Below are positions 10,598-21,198 of a DNA stretch of 64,000 nucleotides, piece after piece. This DNA is from Dictyostelium firmibasis (lineage: Eukaryota; Evosea; Eumycetozoa; Dictyosteliales; Dictyosteliaceae), in NCBI GenBank assembly GCA_036169595.1, contig CM069765.1:2045001-2109000 (forward strand). The letters are read 5' to 3'. How positions within the stretch are numbered: position 1 is the stretch's first letter; each line of letters begins with the position of its first letter. A program made the translations under genes and the position numbers. The notes under the pieces are model-generated. The model was not told where the DNA came from, ran no database searches, and saw only the letters and a program-made list of their open reading frames with translations.

Positions 10598-10899
10598 ATG
10601 GAATACATCAAATTATTAAAAGAATATAAATTATCGATGGCCAAAGAACCAGAAAGATTCAATGATATCAACTCTTATAATAATAATATAAAAATAATCA
10701 AAAACAGGATTTCAAAAAAATACTGTATATTAAGAAAATCTCTCCCTAATAATGTGATTGTTGACTTTTTCATATAAATGTAAAAGCATCATATAATGAA
10801 CATTAATTAAATTAACTATTAAAAATAATAAACTTTATTATTGTTAAAGACTAAGGTCAAACAATAATCATTAATATTTAAAAAAAAAAAAAAAAAAAA
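10596..10899 (+). mobile_element. 5'-truncated LINE copy, last 59 codons plus 3' UTR and A-tail
   Basis: The fragment starts directly at the A-tail of LINE copy 2 and contains only the end of an ORF2, a 3' UTR and a new A-tail (about 10879-10899). It is related to copy 2 but is not a duplicate of it: many substitutions lie in the coding part. The 3' UTR hairpin is kept (TTATTGTT at 10838-10845 with AACAATAA at 10860-10867, GAC/GTC inside, identical TAAG loop) although the flanking pairs differ. This is a classic 5'-truncated retro-insertion in the same orientation as its neighbours. Confidence 0.85.
10598..10777 (+). pseudogene. C-terminal fragment of LINE ORF2
   Basis: 59 codons, beginning by chance with ATG (MEYIKLLKEYKLS) and ending ILRKSLPNNVIVDFFI. 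They match the last residues of the ORF2 in copy 2 (LEYIKLLKDYKLS ... SLPNNVMVDFFI). Only the region after the zinc knuckle remains, so no enzyme activity is expected. The ATG corresponds to an internal Leu codon of the complete ORF2. Confidence 0.85.
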
Positions 10900-10970
10900 A
10901 CAAAGCCATAGACAGTGTAACCTGCCAGTTCCGAGTTCGAACCCCATACGACTCGTTAGCATAAAAAAAC
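10900..10970 (+). other. B-box-containing fragment a (tRNA-like or SINE-like)
   Basis: The fragment is GC-richer than its surroundings and contains GTTCGAACCCC, a good match to the pol III B-box consensus GGTTCGANTCC. It can be aligned over about 45 bp with the region 11030-11080 (shared AACCT.CCAG, CGA.GTTCGA, CCCA..CG.CTC). The bases around the B box do not form a T stem, so it is not an intact tRNA gene. TRE3 elements are known to insert downstream of tRNA genes, and D. discoideum tRNA genes often have extra external B boxes, so a relic of such a target is possible. Confidence 0.4.
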
Positions 10971-11139
10971 AGGTCTGGAAATATAGCTCTGCCCGTCGGT
11001 GATTATATAAATTGTATCAATTATTTAGAACAGGCAACCTACCAGACACGATGTTCGATTCCCACTCGCCTCCTAACGGAAAACCGTCTCAAGGCGCAAC
11101 CCTTGAATAGGTAAAAAAAAAAAAAAGTTCGATTCCCAC
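10971..11139 (+). other. B-box-containing fragment b with A-box-like sequence, split by a small insertion
   Basis: A TAGCTCTGCCCGTCGG stretch near 10984-10999 resembles a pol III A box, and GTTCGATTCCC at 11053 resembles a B box. The second copy of the B-box stretch at 11127-11139 is the far side of a 61-bp insertion described separately. Removing the insertion gives one continuous B-box region ending ACCAATT. Acceptor and T-stem pairing are not convincing, so I do not call a tRNA. A relic of a tRNA-derived or pol III-transcribed element remains possible. Confidence 0.4.
11066..11126 (+). mobile_element. 61-bp retro-insertion with A-tail and 13-bp target-site duplication
   Basis: The insertion ends ATAGGT plus a 14-base A run and contains a 6-bp hairpin (TCAAGG at 11089-11094 with CCTTGA at 11101-11106). 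It is flanked by the perfect 13-bp direct repeat GTTCGATTCCCAC (11053-11065 and 11127-11139). Tail, hairpin and target-site duplication together are the signature of a heavily 5'-truncated LINE insertion. The ATAGGT ending is shared with the tail fragment ending at 5242. The target is the B-box-like motif itself. Confidence 0.7.
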
Positions 11140-11339
11140 ACCAATTAAAAAAATAAAAAATAAAAAAAAATATTATAATATAGTTGCTCTACCTTCAGAC
11201 ATCATTTAATTTTATAATCAATTGTATAAGTTGAATTAATCAATTTATAATAGTTATCATAATTTGTAAAATTTTTTTTTAAATATAGTTTTTTTTTTTT
11301 ATCAAATTTTTTTTTTTTTGTTATAATTTTTTTTTTTTT

Positions 11340-11585
11340 CCCAAAATATTATTTATTTTAAAGTAAACAAGTGTTATGAATTAAAAATTTTTTTATTAAA
11401 AAGGGTTTTTTTCCCCCAAAATATTATTTATTTTAAAGTAAACAAGTGTTATTAATTAAAATATTTTTTTTATTTAACAGAGTTTTTTTTATTTTAATTA
11501 AAATTTTTTTTTTTTTTTATTAAATTTTTTTTTTTTTTTTTTCCCAAAATTTTATTTATTCAAAGCAAACAAATGTTATGAATTA
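11340..11585 (+). repeat. Three copies of a 44-bp repeat
   Basis: The unit starts CCCAAAATATTATTTATTTT and ends with AAACAAGTGTTATGAATTA. It occurs at 11340-11383, 11415-11458 and 11543-11585. The first two differ by about one base and the third is more diverged. The copies are spaced by 75 and 128 bp and separated by T-rich runs. No coding potential is seen and no function is known to me. The sequence on either side (11140-11339 and 11586-11774) is A/T homopolymer with nothing else recognisable. Confidence 0.75.
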
Positions 11586-11774
11586 TTATTATAAAGGTAA
11601 TTATTTAATTTAAGTATTATAAAAATAATAATAATATTTATAGTAATTATAATTATAATATATTATATAAATAAAAAAATTTGTAATTTTATCACAGACT
11701 TCATTACCATGTATGTATTTATTTATATATAAAATAAACCCAATCTTTTTTTAAAAAAAAATAAAATAAAATTG

Positions 11775-12185
11775 AATAGCATCTGATTGTGTGTTGGGTT
11801 CAGAATATATAATCATAAACGAGGATGAAGTGGGGGTATTATTCCGAAGATCTGTTGATAGTGGGCTATCATGGATCATTAGGGGTGGAATTTATAATTC
11901 CATTGGAGGGTCGGTGTTCACAGATTCATCATGAGTGGGATGTAAAGGGAGGTAAATAAGCCTTATCGTCCTTCACGTTGACGATGATACCTGTTTTCAC
12001 CAGAGCATTGGTTGTGATCCATTTAGTTATTGTACATATATAACTATCTAAAACCCAAATTCAGTTTTGTGCTGAATTTTGGGGGATTAATTCCTCGTCC
12101 ACCAAGGTGGATTGACGTACTCCCCATATCTTTTTACCACCTGGGTTTAAGATAATATATTCGACCTAAAGAATTCTTCACACGA
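11775..12185. ncRNA. Candidate structured non-coding RNA (GC-richer island, six hairpins)
   Basis: In a region of nearly pure A/T this island has roughly 40% G+C and no ORF over 60 codons. It contains six consecutive non-overlapping perfect or near-perfect stem-loops: 11856-11871 (TGATAG/CTATCA), 11886-11902 (TGGAATT/AATTCCA), 11965-11985 (ATCGTC/GACGAT), 12024-12046 (TAGTTAT/ATAACTA), 12054-12083 (11 bp with one bulge, CCCAAATTCAG) and 12098-12111 (TCCACC/GGTGGA). A longer-range pairing joins ACGAGGA at 11819-11825 to TCCTCGT at 12092-12098. GC-rich islands in this genome are a known guide to RNA genes. I recognise no RNase P, MRP, SRP or U3 signature. Strand is undetermined, and it could also be a piece of a mobile element. 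Confidence 0.45.
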
Positions 12186-12683
12186 CGTTGTTATTTCTCT
12201 TTTAATATAAATGGATTTAGTTTATTTTTATGTATAAATAATTTTCAATAGGGCAAAAGGTAAGTAATTCCAATAAAAAAAAGCATTATTTACTATTTTA
12301 TTTTTAATTCACCATAAAAACTTTTTCTACCCTGCTGTATGTTTTTTTGTTCTTATTATATATAAATCATAAAACATCTATTATAATAACAGCATTTATA
12401 AAAACTATAACAATTTTTTTTTATTAATTTTATTATTACAACTAAACTTCACACATTTCATTTTTATAAAATGGGATAAATTCTGTGATTTAAATACACA
12501 TAAATTACATTCAATAATTAATTTTACATTTTTTTTATATATTTATTATTTTTAATTTTTAACGGTTATATGGAGTTACATCTTGAAAATTATATTCACC
12601 ACACATTTATACCATTTTAAAATATAATAGAAGAAATATTAATACTTTAACATAATAACAAAAGCAGGAATTAATTTTTATTT
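12186..12683. other. AT-rich spacer, nothing recognised
   Basis: A/T-rich sequence between the structured island and the gene-family remnant. No ORF, repeat unit or RNA-like element was seen. Confidence 0.7.
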
Positions 12684-12742
12684 ATAGATTTTGTTTTGGA
12701 AAATAATAAAATCATGGAAATGAAAATCTTTTGAAATTTCAT
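12684..12742 (-). pseudogene. Remnant first exon of a third EGF/LRR family copy
   Basis: Read on the minus strand from 12742 it gives ATG and a signal-peptide-like stretch (MKFQKIFISMILLFSKTKS). It is nearly the same as exon 1 of the gene starting at 17157 (MKFQKIFIFIMILLFSRTKS), with a few bases lost. After this the frame ends (INKN, stop) and no further exons follow. The T-run and AAAT-rich DNA just upstream (12743-12850) also resemble the sequence upstream of the 17157 gene. So a third tandem copy existed here, and all but its beginning is gone. Confidence 0.75.
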
Positions 12743-12796
12743 TTTTTTTTTTTTTTTTTTTAATAAAAAATAAATTAAAAAACAATTTAAAAACAA

Positions 12797-12797
12797 A

Positions 12798-12850
<53 letters not shown>
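12797..12850. repeat. AAAT microsatellite
   Basis: About thirteen AAAT units with little variation, in the former promoter-side flank of the degenerate third family copy. No other feature is seen up to the stop codon of the next gene at 12954. Confidence 0.85.
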
Positions 12851-12852
<2 letters not shown>

Positions 12853-12953
12853 AAAAAAAAAATACTTTTAAATTACCCCAAAAATAAACAAACAGGCCTT
12901 TTTTTTCGAATCTCTATATAAAAAAAATATATACAGCGGTTGCATTTATTTTT

Positions 12954-15900
12954 CTATTTTTTATTCATTTTTCTTAACTTTGAATCAGATATTGTTGATG
13001 GTAAAACTTCTACAAAATTTTTTCTATAAATAAGGTAACCTGCAGCACCTAAAATTGCAGCACCTCCAACCGATACACATATTGCAATTATAGTTGTTGT
13101 TGAAATTTTTTTATCACTTTCATCATCGCATGTTTCAACATTATCTTTTGTATTGGAATTTAAAAGTATTGAGAAATCTAATTTAGAAAAAAAAAAAAAG
13201 TTAATAAAAAAACTCAAAAAAAAAAGAACAAAAAACAATAACAACATACCAGGGTCTAATAAACAATCGTCGCAATGTGGTAGATTTAATGCAACATTAA
13301 CATCAATATCAGTTATTGAAACGATATTACTTGTTGTAAAAGTTGATCTACCATCAGACATCATTTTTGATAGAAAACGACCATAGAGTTTTCTATTGTT
13401 CTTTGTAATTGTAAGATAATTTAAATTATCATTTTGATTTGTAAAGCCATTGGAATCGACAGAAACTTTTTGATCCTCTGAAGTAATAGCACATTTTGAA
13501 GTTGAATAGTTTAATGTAGACGATTTCATTTGTAATTGTAATGTATTCAATGCTGAGCTATATGGATAGTTTAATATTCGAATCGATAATTTTAATGAAC
13601 CTCCAGAAACCTTGAAATCAATACCTGCGAAGGAATAGTCTTTATCCTTGGAAACTTCTTCAATTGTTGAGGTTATTGTACAATTCTTTCCGATAGTTTG
13701 AGTAAATGTATGAGTATTTGAATTAGTATTACTGAGGTTGTTTGGCTTTTCCCATAATCCTGATAAATTGTATCGATTAATTACACTTCCATCGAATCCT
13801 AATTCTAATAATGTAGTTATAGAAACTTGGTAATCAACATCACCATTGTTAATTGATCCACTACCAGTATTATCGTCTACTGTTGTATTTGTTTTTGGAC
13901 CATTGTTTCCATCTGATGGATTACTTGTTGGATATGATCCACAATCGATACCTGTAAAATTACCAATACACAAACAAACACCTTTTGTTGTATCGCAATT
14001 ACCATTCAAGCTACTTGTACAATCATTTGGACATTTTAATTGAATTGATTGATATTTATACATTGTTTGACTTGACCATTTCATTGAATTTTGATAAACA
14101 AACGTTGATACTACACCTTTTCCGCTCCCAATATCACATTCAATAACAGTTTGATTTATTGATGTTATAATACATTCTTGTGAACCAATTATTACAGATG
14201 AATTCAAATGTGTAGAGCCAAACCAACCAAACAATAACACTTTACCTCCGTTTTCGTTTGAAGGTGTAATTGCGTTAACATAATGTTGAGTATCTTGACA
14301 TGCATTCCCAACCCATACAATTGACTCGCATTTACATTTTCCTATGGATGTATCGCAAGTACCATGATTTGAACAAACTGGTGTGCCTGGACATTGAATA
14401 CCACTACAATCTTTAAATAATCTATCAGAGTTACAAGAACATATTCCATTTGAACCATTGCAAGTGCCTGCATTACTACAATTGTTTTTACATTCACACA
14501 TTCCATTACCATGATTACAAAATGCATCATTTAATTCACAATCAGAAGGACACTCTAAATATGGATAGCAAATTCCATCATTTAAATTACAATATGTATT
14601 GGAGCTACATAGCTCTGGATTACATTTGATTTTGTTTGTATATGATGTATCTTGTATTCTAATATAAACACTTGTTTTGTTACTGCCTACAATGATGTCA
14701 ACAAAAACAAACTCAGATGGTAATACAATACTCTCATTTAGACCTTTCATTAATGTGCATTTGATTTGATTGAACGTTGTACTAGTAACTATGCAATCAA
14801 TACCACTAACTAAAACTGATACATCAGTAATGTTGTATGTAAAGAATTCACCATTGATTTCTACTTGATTTAATAATGTACCACTATATGTAACATTGGC
14901 AGGCACAGGTGCTTGTGTAACAATTGGTAAAGTAAATCTTCTAATTTCACTTCCAACAGTCCAAGTTAGAACCAATGCTCTTGCACCTTTTGCATATACA
15001 TTGGTTGTTCTTAAATTTAATGTAAAATAACTACTTGGTTGTATCATAGTAAATGTTGATGACCCTGTTGCATTGGTTTTTATAAGTTTACCATTAAAAC
15101 CTAATGATTCACCATATAAAATTAATGTAGTACCATCAACTATTAGTTTTGGTTTCATCGATGCTAACAATAAAAAAAAAAAAGTTAATTATTATAAATT
15201 TTATTTTAATTTTTTTAAATAATAATAATACATACTACAAGGACCTTGGGTTTCATAGTTTGAAAAATTATTATTTGAAAATTTATTCTTTACATTGGAT
15301 ACAGTATCATTAAAGTAGCAAGTAAAGCAACTATTAAAAATTAAAACAGAATCATTAGAATTAAATAAACTTTTAACAATTTTAAAAAAAAATAATAGTT
15401 ACTTTGGAATATCGCCACTAAGGGTATTTGAACTGAAATCTGTGATAAAATTACAATAAGATTGAGGGATTGTACCATACAATGTATTGTTTTGGAAATA
15501 TCTAAATTTATTGTTAAAAAAATAAATAGTTAGAATTTTGGGAAATTACATAAGGAATAATAAAAATTTTTCAATTTACAAATTATTTGTACCGTAATTT
15601 GTTGGTGGATATACTTCTTTTAATGTGTCATTCATTTCACAAAGTGAGAAATCAACTGTTTGAATATTTTTAAAAATATCCATCGTTGGTGATTTCTTTA
15701 AAATACCTGCATAATAAAACCCATTTAAATTTGGTGGTAATTTTGAAATTGGTAAACCATTCTTTCCTAAGTTATTACCGTTGCTTGATAAATCCATTAA
15801 TTGAAGAATTGTTAATGCTGTTAAATTTGAAAAATCATATTGAGAAGATGGTATTTTAAAGTTTATATTTATTTCTCTTTTTTTGGTGATGATATTAGTA

Positions 15901-17157
15901 AGATTATATAATATATATATTTTAAAGGTTTAATTGTTCATAACCTACAAATTTTTTAATGTACTTAATTGAAGTAATTGTAATGGTAAATCAATAGATT
16001 TCAAGTTATTATTATACCAAAATTTTAATTCCTTTGAACCTGTAAACGTTGATAAATTGTCAAGTGATGAACTTTGAAAAGAATTACCTAAAGTCATTTC
16101 ACTATTTATAATATTTTTTATTTTTATTTTATTTTTATTTTATTTTTATTTTATTTTTATTTATTTAATTATTTTATTTTTTATTAACAGGAATTATTAA
16201 TTTTGTTTTATACATACATTGAGCATGAAAATCCTGTAAGATCTGGTATAATGTTGGTTGAAAATGAAAGGGATTGAAGGGTAGTATAGTTTTGAATATT
16301 TTCAAAATCTGTTATAAAAGTTGAATTAATCATTTTATAATACTTGTTATTGGTAAATTGAAAAAATTGAATATTTTGGATCCATGATAAATAAACTGTA
16401 AATGTATCAGAAGAATCACTGATAACAATTCTTTAATTTTTTTAATTTAAAAAAAAGAAATGATAAAATTTTTTTTTAAAATTAAAAAAATTAATAAAAA
16501 ATAATAAAAAAAATATTGATTGGTATCAATTGAAGATAGATTTTTGTGGTTTGTTTTTTTTTTTTTTGTTTTTTTTTTTTTTTTTGACATACAAAGAATC
16601 ATATGATGGAAGTTTAGCTGTTATATTTGTTACACCAGAACAGCCGTCTACTTTTAAAAATTTTACTGTAGTTGGTAAGGTGTATAAAAAGTCTAATGTA
16701 AGTGCTGTTTGTGAAATTGATCTAAATAAGAAATTAATATTGGAAAAAAAAAAAAAAATTAAATAAAAAAAAAAAAAATTTACATAGAATTTAAGTTTGG
16801 GAAACATGTGAAGGAGTTTGTCCCAATAATATTTGTCGTAAAAAATTGATTTAATAATAATTGGGTTATACTTTCATTTACATCACAAGTTGCAAAAGAT
16901 GTGGTACAATATTGAATTTGACCAGTAGAATTTGTATATGAATTTGTAAAAACCCCCAGTCCGAGTAAGTTTATAATAGAGTTCATACAATTATCTTTAT
17001 AAAGTTACATTTTTTTTTTTAAATTAACAAACTAATTATCTTTAAAAAATAAAATAAAATAAAATAAAATAAAATAATTACATTCTTCAACTGATATAGA
17101 TTTTGTTCTGGAAAATAATAAAATCATAATGAAAATGAAAATCTTTTGAAATTTCAT
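12954..17157 (-). CDS. EGF-like/LRR-like type I membrane protein, tandem copy A
   Basis: Ten exons by splice signals: 17082-17157, 16784-16994, 16593-16721, 16218-16430, 15949-16101, 15580-15876, 15403-15501, 15236-15330, 13250-15163 and 12954-13177, giving 1136 residues. It has a signal peptide (about 1-22), an LRR-like region (to about 420; phrases such as LTALTILQLMDLSSNGNNL and NNTLYGTIP), an IPT/TIG-like beta region, EGF-like Cys repeats (about 600-700 and again about 805-835, e.g. CSNHGTCDTSIGKCKC), a second beta region ending PHCDDCLLDP, a C-terminal membrane span (IIAICVSVGGAAILGAAGYL) and a short basic tail. This layout fits the large D. discoideum family that includes ComC-like proteins, probably cell-surface receptors or adhesion proteins. 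The 72-bp last intron stays in frame, but the GTATGT/TAG signals and the match with copy B support its removal. Confidence 0.85.
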
Positions 17158-17704
17158 TTTTTTTTTTTTTTTTTTTTAATAAATAATTAAAAACAAATTA
17201 AAAATAAATAAATAATAAATAAATAAATAATTAATAAATAAAACACAATATAATAATAAACAAAATAATAAATAAACAAATAAAAAAAAAAATAAAAAAA
17301 TAAAAAAATAAAAAAATAAATGAACAAATAAATAAACAAAAGAAAATAAATAAAAAAAAAAAAAAAATCACTTGCGCAAGTGCATAAAGATTAAAAAAAA
17401 AAAAAAGTGAGGCTGGGAAAAAAAGATATTTTTTTAAAGTGAAAGGAAACATTTTCTTTTGATTTTTTGATTTTTTTGAGATGTTAGAGGCTTTTTATAT
17501 AAAATATAAAAAATGGAAATATCTTTTCCACTTTTCGAACCTAAAAAAAAAAAAAAAAACAAATCACTTACACAATTCCGACAATAATAAAAAAAATAAT
17601 TTCAAAAAAAAAAAATACTTTTAAATTACCCCGAAAATAAACAAAAGGCATTTTTTTTCGAATCTAAATAAAAAAAAATATATACAGCGGTTGCATTTAT
17701 TTTT
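17158..17704. other. Spacer between the tandem genes (promoter of A, 3' flank of B)
   Basis: A/T-rich DNA with homopolymers. The only part conserved with the matching position upstream of copy B is the motif at 17518-17539. No ORF worth calling. Confidence 0.7.
17518..17539 (-). promoter_or_regulatory. Conserved upstream motif of family copy A
   Basis: On the gene strand it reads TTCGAAAAGTGGAAAAGATATT, written here in parts as TTCGAA, AAGTGG and AAAAGATATT. It lies about 360 bp upstream of the ATG at 17157. The same element, two bases shorter, lies about 290 bp upstream of copy B, although the surrounding spacers are diverged. A transcription-factor site is an inference. Confidence 0.4.
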
Positions 17705-20700
17705 CTATTTTTTATTCATTTTTCTTAACTTTGAATCAGATATTGTTGATGGTAAAACTTCTACAAAATTTTTTCTATAAATAAGGTAACCTGCAGCACC
17801 TAAAATTGCAGCACCTCCAACCGATACACATATTGCAATTATAGTTGTTGTTGAAATTTTTTTATCACTTTCATCATCGCATGTTTCGACATTATCTTTT
17901 GTATTGGAATTTAAAAGTATTGAGAAATCTAATTTAGAAAAAAAAAAAAAAGTTAATAAAAAAATTCAAAAAAAAAAAAGAACAAAAAACAATAACAACA
18001 TACCAGGGTCTAATAAACAATCGTCGCAATGTGGTAGATTTAATGCAACATTAACATCAATATCAGTTATTGAAACGATATTACTTGTTGTAAAAGTTGA
18101 TCTACCATCAGACATCATTTTTGATAGAAAACGACCATAGAGTTTTCTATTGTTCTTTGTAATTGTAAGATAATTTAAATTATCATTTTGATTTGTAAAG
18201 CCATTGGAATCGACAGAAACTTTTTGATCCTCTGAAGTAATAGCACATTTTGAAGTTGAATAATTTAATGTAGACGATTTCATTTGTAATTGTAATGTAT
18301 TCAATGCTGAGCTATATGGATAGTTTAATATTCGAATCGATAATTTTAATGAACCTCCAGAAACCTTGAAATCAATACCTGCGAACGAATAGTCTTTATC
18401 CTTGGCAACTTCTTCAATTGTTGAGGTTATTGTACAATTCTTTCCGATAGTTTGAGTAAATGTATGAGTATTTGAATTAGTATTACTGAGGTTGTTTGGC
18501 TTTTCCCATAATCCTGATAGATTGTATTGATTAATTACACTTCCATCGAATCCTAATTCTAATATTGTAGTTATAGAAACTTGGTAATCAACATCACCAT
18601 TGTTAATTGATCCACTACCATTATCATCTACTGTTGTATTTGTTTTTGGACCATTGTTTCCATCTGATGGATTACTTGTTGGATATGATCCACAATCGAT
18701 ACCTGTAAAATTACCAATACACAAACAAACACCTTTTGTTGTATCGCAATTACCATTCGAGCTACTTGTACAATCATTTGGACATTTTAATTGAATTGAT
18801 TGATATTTATACATTGTTTGACTTGACCATTTCATTGAATTTTGATAGACAAACGTTGATACTACACCTTTTCCGCTCCCAATATCACATTCAATAACAG
18901 TTTGATTTATTGATGTTATATTACATTCTTGTGAACCAATTATTACAGATGAATTCAAATGTGTAGAGCCAAACCAACCAAACAATAACACTTTACCTCC
19001 GTTTTCGTTTGAAGGTGTAATTGCGTTAACATAATGTTGAGTATCTTGACATGCATTCCCAACCCATACTATTGACTCGCATTTACATTTTCCTATGGAT
19101 GTATCGCAAGTACCATGATTTGAACAAACTGGTGTGCCTGGACATTGAATACCACTACAATCTTTAAACAATCTATCAGAGTTACAAGAACATATTCCAT
19201 TTGAACCATTGCAAGTGCCTGCATTACTACAATTGTTTTTACATTCACACATTCCATTACCATGATTACAAAATGCATCATTTAATGCACAATCAGAAGG
19301 ACACTCTAAATATGGATAGCAAATTCCATCATTTAAATTACAATATGTATTGGAGCTACATAGCTCTGGATTACATTTGATTTTGTTTGTATATGATGTA
19401 TCTTGTATTCTTATATAAACACTTGTTTTGTTACTGCCTACAATGATGTCAACAAAAACAAACTCAGATGGTAATACAATACTCTCATTTAGACCTTTCA
19501 TTAATGTGCATTTGATTTGATTGAACGTTGTACTAGTAACTATGCAATCAATACCACTAACTAAAACTGATACATCAGTAATGTTGTATGTAAAGAATTC
19601 ACCATTGATTTCTACTTGATTTAATAATGTACCACTATATGTAACATTGGCAGGCACAGGTGCTTGTGTAACAATTGGTAAAGTAAATCTTCTAATTTCA
19701 CTTCCAACAGTCCAAGTTAGAACCAATGCTCTTGCACCTTTTGCATATACATTGGTTGTTCTTAAATTTAATGTAAAATAACTACTTGGTTGTATCATAG
19801 TAAATGTTGATGACCCTGTTGCATTGGTTTTTATAAGTTTACCATTAAAACCTAATGATTCACCATATAAAATTAATGTAGTACCATTAACTATTAGTTT
19901 TGGTTTCATCGATGCTAACAATAAAAAAAAAAAAAAGTTAATTATTATAAATTTTATTTTAATTTTTTTAAATAATAATAATACATACTACAAGGACCTT
20001 GGGTTTCATAGTTTGAAAAATTATTATTTGAAAAATTTTTCTTTACATTGGATACAGTATCATTAAAGTAGCAAGTAAAGCAACTATTAAAAATTAAAAC
20101 AGAATCATTAGAATTAAATAAACTTTTAACAATTTTAAAAAAATAATAATAATTACTTTGGAATATCACCACTAAGGGTATTTGAACTGAAATCTGTGAT
20201 AAAATTACAATAAGATTGAGGGATTGTACCATACAATGTATTGTTTTGGAAATATCTAAATTTATTGTTAAAAAAAAAAAAAATTAGAATTTTGGGAAAT
20301 TATATAAGAATAAAGAATTTTCAATTTACAAATTATTTGTACCGTAATTTGTTGGTGGATATACTTCTTTTAATGTGTCATTCATTTCACAAAGTGAGAA
20401 ATCAACTGTTTGAATATTTTTAAAAATATCCATCGTTGGTGATTTCTTTAAAATACCTGCATAATAAAACTCATTTAAATTTGGTGGTAATTTTGAAATT
20501 GGTAAACCATTCTTTCCTAAGTTATTACCGTTGCTTGATAAATCCATTAGTTGAAGAATTGTTAATGCTGTTAAATTTGAAAAATCATATTGAGAAGATG
20601 GTATTTTAAAGTTTATATTTATTTCTCTTTTTTTTTTGTGGATGTTGGTGATGATATTAGTATTTTTTAAATATTTTAAATTAAACTTTTTAATAAACTT

Positions 20701-21165
20701 ACAAAAAATCAAGTTTACTTAATTGTAGTAGTTGTATTGGTATATCAATGGGTCTTGTAATATACCAAAACTTTATTTCATATAAATCACCAAAGGTTAA
20801 TAAATTGCTAAGCGATGAACTTTGAAAATATCTTCCCAAAAACATATCACTATTAAATTTTTTTTTTTTTTTTTTTTTTTTTTCATTAATTTAATATTTC
20901 TTTTTTTTTTTAAAAAATTTTCCCTACTTACACACCACAAGAAAAACCAGTAAGATCAGGTATTATATTGGTAGAAAATTCAATATAATTAAGTGTAGTG
21001 TAATTTTCTATGTTTTGGAAATCTGTTACAAATGTTGAATTAATTACAGGCGGATAATAAACATTATACAAATAAAATTTTTTAATATTTTGAATCCACG
21101 ATAAATAAACTGTAAAAGTATCTGATGAAAAAGTTTTTATTTCTCTAATATAAAATTTTTATTTA

Positions 21166-21198
<33 letters not shown>

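Noticed and set aside
5243-10610. Shared CTATGGAATA at the start of LINE copy 2 and of the truncated copy at 10596
   Set aside because: In the truncated copy the bases belong to the ORF2 coding sequence (homologous to an internal Leu-Glu-Tyr), so the match is a coincidence.
10971-11139. An intact tRNA gene (A-box-like and B-box-like sequences present)
   Set aside because: The bases flanking the B box do not pair into a T stem, and no acceptor stem of seven pairs can be formed at the right distance. Only relics are claimed.
12054-12083. Rho-independent-type terminator
   Set aside because: The genome is eukaryotic and the hairpin is one of six in a row; it is treated as part of the structured island.
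13178-13249. In-frame read-through of the last intron in gene copy A, giving a Phe-rich insert
   Set aside because: Clear GTATGT and TAG signals, T-rich content, and the same intron in copy B contains a stop.
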